Shown here piece by piece: positions 60,328 through 64,000 of a stretch of DNA of 64,000 nucleotides. Source of the DNA: Galbitalea sp. SE-J8 (GTDB lineage: Bacteria; Actinomycetota; Actinomycetes; Actinomycetales; Microbacteriaceae). The number at the start of each line of letters is the position of its first letter. The first letter of the stretch is position 1. The notes beneath the pieces were generated by a model. The model saw only the letters and a program-made list of their open reading frames with translations. It had not been told where the DNA came from and made no database searches. Where the stretch lies: NCBI RefSeq assembly GCF_030345695.1, contig NZ_JAUASV010000007.1:62001-126000 (forward strand), in the 5' to 3' direction. Position numbers and translations under genes: made by a program.

Positions 60328-60411
60328 ACGACAGCATCCGCAGCACGCCGCGCGAGCCACGCCCTACCCCGACCGACGCGCGCCCCGACACACCACTCCG
60401 AGAACGCCACC

Positions 60412-60494
60412 CCCAAAACGAAGGAGTACACGAACGGATGCGGCCAAAACCGCCTCGCCAGGAGCGATTCCGCCCCGAACTCCTTCGTTTTCGG
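60412..60494. repeat. IR83 element 23, near-identical copy of element 22
   Basis: 83 bp, same left-arm variant. Centre differs from element 22 at only two of 53 positions. Starts 167 bp after element 22, so this pair arose by a recent copy. Confidence 0.96.
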
Positions 60495-60529
60495 GAATCG
60501 GCCGCGGCAGCGCACCCGAGCCCCAGCCC

Positions 60530-60584
60530 GCGAGCGCCCCGCTACGCCCCGCGAGCGCCCCGCGAGCGCCCCGCGAGCGCCCCG

Positions 60585-60592
<8 letters not shown>
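60530..60592. repeat. GCGAGCGCCCC tandem repeats running into the deoA stop
   Basis: About five 11-bp units after element 23. The last ends CGCTACGCC, which includes the deoA stop codon; the same CGCTACGCC occurs earlier in the repeat, so the gene end appears duplicated. Confidence 0.8.
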
Positions 60593-61880
<1,288 letters not shown>

Positions 61881-61903
61881 GGCTGTGTTCCTCTCATCGA
61901 GTG

Positions 61904-61949
61904 GCCCTGGATGGCCGGTCGTCGACCGCCCGCACCGGCCATCCAGGGC
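61904..61949. terminator. Hairpin between cdd and deoA
   Basis: Perfect 16-bp stem, GCCCTGGATGGCCGGT with its complement, loop of 14 bases, in the cdd-deoA gap. No T-run. May be a partial terminator or an mRNA-stabilising stem that sets the cdd to deoA ratio. Confidence 0.6.
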
Positions 61950-61982
61950 GACGCGGCGCGAGGGCGGAACGGATGCGGCGGC

Positions 61983-62411
61983 TCAGTCGTGCGTCTCGCG
62001 GTACGCGGCGAGCGTGCGCGGGCCGAACGCGTCGGGGATCACCTCGTCGATCGTGCGGATGCCGGAGACGGTCTCGAGCAGCATGCCCTCGGCCGAGTGC
62101 TCGTACAGCAGCTGGCGGCAGCGTCCGCACGGCATGAGCGTGCTGCCGTCGCCGTCGACGCACGTGAACGCGACGAGCCTGCCGCCGCCCGTCATGTGCA
62201 GTGACGACACGAGCGCGCACTCGGCGCACAGCGTGAGGCCGTAGGACGCGTTCTCGACGTTCGCGCCGGAGATCACCCGGCCGTCGTCGACGATCGCCGC
62301 GACCCCCACCGGGAAGCGCGAGTACGGCACGTAGGCGTGCGTCAGGGCCTCGCGGGCGACGGCGCGCAGGGCGTCCCAGTCGACCGCGGCAGCGGCATCC
62401 GTCGCGCTCAT
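61983..62411 (-). CDS. cdd: Cytidine deaminase
   Basis: 142 residues, homotetrameric type. ARGxxx start is VPYSRFPVGVAAIVDDG; the zinc and catalytic site is NVENASYGLTLCAECALVSS (CAE) and MPCGRCRQLLYE (PCGxC). Deaminates cytidine and deoxycytidine to uridine. Its ATG overlaps the permease stop (ATGA at 62408-62411), joining it to the nucleoside ABC transporter operon. Confidence 0.95.
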   Translation of the reverse strand: MSATDAAAAVDWDALRAVAREALTHAYVPYSRFPVGVAAIVDDGRVISGANVENASYGLTLCAECALVSSLHMTGGGRLVAFTCVDGDGSTLMPCGRCRQLLYEHSAEGMLLETVSGIRTIDEVIPDAFGPRTLAAYRETHD

Positions 62412-63688
62412 GACTTCACGTACGGCTTGCCGCTCGCGGCGGGCGGCCGCGAGGCGCCGACGAGACCCGCGACCGCGAAGATCGTCACGACGTAGGGCAG
62501 CATGAGCATGAGCTCGCTCGGCACGGACGAGCCGATGGCCTGCAGCACGCTGCGCAGGTTCGTCGCGAATCCGAACAGCAGGGCGGCGAACGTGGCCCGG
62601 ATGGGGTCCCACCGGCCGAAGATGACCGCGGCGAGGGCGATGAACCCGTAGCCGCCCGTCATCTCCTTCTGGAACGCGCCCACCGAGCCGAGCGTGAAGA
62701 ACGCGCCGCCGAGGCCCGCGATCGCGCCGGCGAGCGACACGTTCCAGAACCGGGTGCGGTTGACGTTGATGCCCACGGTGTCCGCGGCCTGCGGATGCTC
62801 CCCCACCGCTCGCACGCGGAGGCCCCAGCGGGTCTTGAACAGCGCGAACCAGACCGCCGCGACGGCGATGTACATCAGGTAGACGATGACCGTCTGCCGG
62901 AACAGCGTCGGCCCGATGATCGGGATCTGGCTGAGCAGCGGGATCTCGACGCGCTCGAAGCGCGGCGGCGAGTTGAGCGTGTTGATGTTCGGGCTGAGCA
63001 GCTTCGTGTAGAGGAAGCTCGTGAGCCCGGTGACGAGCACGTTGAGCACGACGCCGACGATCACCTGGTCGACGAGGTACTTGATCGCGAACGCGGCGAG
63101 CACGAACGAGACCAGCACGCCCGCGATCATCGCGGCGACGAGGCCCGCCCACGGCGAGCGCGTGAGCGACGCCACGAGCGCCGAGGTGAACGCACCGGCG
63201 AGGAACTGGCCCTCGATCGCCACGTTGACCACGCCGACCCGCTCGCCGATCACACCGCCGAGGGCGCCGAAGATGAGCGGCGTCGAGAGCGACACGGCCC
63301 CGACGAGCAGGCCCGGGACCGGGATCGTCTGGCCCGTCGCGACCCAGGAGAGGAAGTCGAACAGGAAGACGAGCGCGAACACCGCGACCAGCCAGAACGT
63401 CGACCGGCCCTGTCGCACCCGGACGACCGCGAGGACGGTCGCCGCCACGAGCAGGATCGACAGCACGATCGTCGCCGCGAGGGTCGGCACCGCGATCTCG
63501 GGCAGCTTGATCACGTCGGTGCCCGTCGACAGCCGGAACGTGCTCGTACCCGTGTGCGCGGCGCCGACGAACACGGCGATCCCGATGACGCTGAACAGTC
63601 CGAGCGCGATCGGCGTCTTCCACCGGGCGAGGAACGCGCGAGGGGTCGACGTCGGGGCGACGACGTCGCCGGTGACGACAGCGCTCAC
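62408..63688 (-). CDS. Nucleoside ABC transporter permease (BmpC/NupQ type)
   Basis: 426 residues, about ten membrane helices, longer N-terminus than usual (cytoplasmic head plus 1-2 extra helices, to about residue 100). The core has GGVIGERVGVVNVAIEGQFLAGAF (core ERVGVVNVAIEGQ), the signature of the branched-chain/nucleoside permease family, and VGEHPQAADTVGINVNRTRF in the cytoplasmic loop. Moves nucleosides for the salvage enzymes. GTG with GGAGG 8 bases upstream; coupled to the preceding permease and to cdd. Confidence 0.92.
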   Translation of the reverse strand: MSAVVTGDVVAPTSTPRAFLARWKTPIALGLFSVIGIAVFVGAAHTGTSTFRLSTGTDVIKLPEIAVPTLAATIVLSILLVAATVLAVVRVRQGRSTFWLVAVFALVFLFDFLSWVATGQTIPVPGLLVGAVSLSTPLIFGALGGVIGERVGVVNVAIEGQFLAGAFTSALVASLTRSPWAGLVAAMIAGVLVSFVLAAFAIKYLVDQVIVGVVLNVLVTGLTSFLYTKLLSPNINTLNSPPRFERVEIPLLSQIPIIGPTLFRQTVIVYLMYIAVAAVWFALFKTRWGLRVRAVGEHPQAADTVGINVNRTRFWNVSLAGAIAGLGGAFFTLGSVGAFQKEMTGGYGFIALAAVIFGRWDPIRATFAALLFGFATNLRSVLQAIGSSVPSELMLMLPYVVTIFAVAGLVGASRPPAASGKPYVKS

Positions 63689-64000
63689 TGGGAGACCTCC
63701 GCCTTCGACGGGCGGGCGGCGCGCGGAGCGCGCGGCACCGGGATGGGCAGTCGGAACACGGCACGCACGAGCGGGGGCGCGGCGATCAGCAGCACGATGA
63801 TCGACTGCACGACGAGCACGACGTCGACCGGCACGTTCTGGGCGGCCTGCATCGTGTAGCCGCCGGCCTTGAACGCTCCGAACAGCACGCCCGCGACGAA
63901 CACGCCGACCGGGCGCGAGCGGCCGAGGAGCGCGACCGTGATCGCGTCGAAGCCGATGCCCGCGTCGACGCCGACGCTGAACCCGCTGGTCAGGCTGCCG
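63685..64000 (-). CDS. Nucleoside ABC transporter permease (BmpB/NupP type), C-terminal part, cut by window edge
   Basis: Last ~104 residues of a second permease, continuing off the right edge. It has GSLTSGFSVGVDAGIGFDAITVALLGRSRPVG, of which GFDAITVALLGR is the family motif after the membrane pore helix, then two helices and a basic tail (PVPRAPRAARPSKAEVSQ). Its stop overlaps the next permease start. An ATPase and a lipoprotein binding gene are expected beyond the window. Confidence 0.85.
   Translation of the reverse strand, partial: GSLTSGFSVGVDAGIGFDAITVALLGRSRPVGVFVAGVLFGAFKAGGYTMQAAQNVPVDVVLVVQSIIVLLIAAPPLVRAVFRLPIPVPRAPRAARPSKAEVSQ

Noticed and set aside
6627-60494. Reading IR83 elements as a CRISPR array
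   Set aside because: Copies are scattered singly or in pairs, arms are inverted rather than direct repeats, and no cas genes are present.
6627-60494. Reading IR83 elements as ordinary Rho-independent terminators
   Set aside because: Several lie in divergent promoter gaps or inside genes, the loop would be 53 bases, and no T-run follows the stem.
6627-60494. IR83 as ends of an insertion sequence
   Set aside because: No transposase frame fits in 53 bp and no consistent target-site duplication was visible at the borders I compared.

Overview
This window is about 64 kb of very GC-rich chromosome from an actinomycete, most likely order Micrococcales, family Microbacteriaceae. That placement is inferred from gene content: MtrAB, a WhiB2-type regulator beside DUF3499/DUF5719/GT2 genes, an acyl-CoA carboxylase with an epsilon subunit, LpdA, two secreted hemagglutinin-type proteins, and many leaderless genes. 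No rRNA, tRNA, transposase, integrase or CRISPR array was found.

Layout. 1-9 kb: mtrB (cut by the left edge) and mtrA, then a divergent overlapping operon of membrane proteins, MoxR ATPase and DUF58 protein, followed by SpoIIM-type and RDD membrane proteins. 9-16.5 kb: the WhiB2 neighbourhood (DUF3499, conserved protein, DUF5719, giant GT2 membrane protein, whiB) and galE. 16.8-25 kb: GlxA-type regulator, DUF559 nuclease-like protein, manA, acyl-CoA dehydrogenase and two overlapping O-antigen-ligase-like genes. 25-33 kb: two secreted paralogues, a two-gene polysaccharide ABC exporter, a GT4 glycosyltransferase and an LCP ligase. 33.9-37.6 kb: purE, purK, gtrA, a PH-domain protein and birA. 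37.7-44.5 kb: acyl-CoA carboxylase genes (accD, accE, accA) interleaved with a LuxR-type response regulator, an RNA methyltransferase and maf. 44.5-49.4 kb: secreted carboxypeptidase-regulatory-like protein, lpdA and a GT39-type protein. 49.6-64 kb: nucleoside and sugar-phosphate salvage (punA, pmm, add, nucleoside hydrolase, deoA, cdd, nucleoside ABC permeases) with a PadR-controlled drug/lipid ABC exporter and an orphan PTS IIA-IIB pair in between. birA, the biotin ligase, sits beside the biotin-dependent carboxylase it would serve.

The most unusual content is not a gene. A dispersed family of 23 short inverted-repeat elements runs through the window. Each has a conserved 15-bp arm, CCGAAAACGAAGGAG, an inner segment that is almost always exactly 53 bp but variable in sequence, and the inverted arm CTCCTTCGTTTTCGG. 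Twenty-one copies are exactly 83 bp, one is 84 bp and one, inside manA, is 184 bp. Fourteen occur as seven close pairs. Two pairs of copies share inner sequence (51/53 and 43/53 identical by eye), so whole elements are copied. Many are bordered by short tandem repeats that begin at an arm. One copy lies inside purK in frame, one inside manA, and one supplies the C-terminus of the DUF559 gene. I do not recognise this family.

A second, unrelated inverted-repeat family (core GGTCGAGGAGC) fills the gap at 45.7-46.05 kb. Gene starts are often leaderless: at least 15 genes have a TANNNT-like -10 box exactly 6-7 bases before the start codon.
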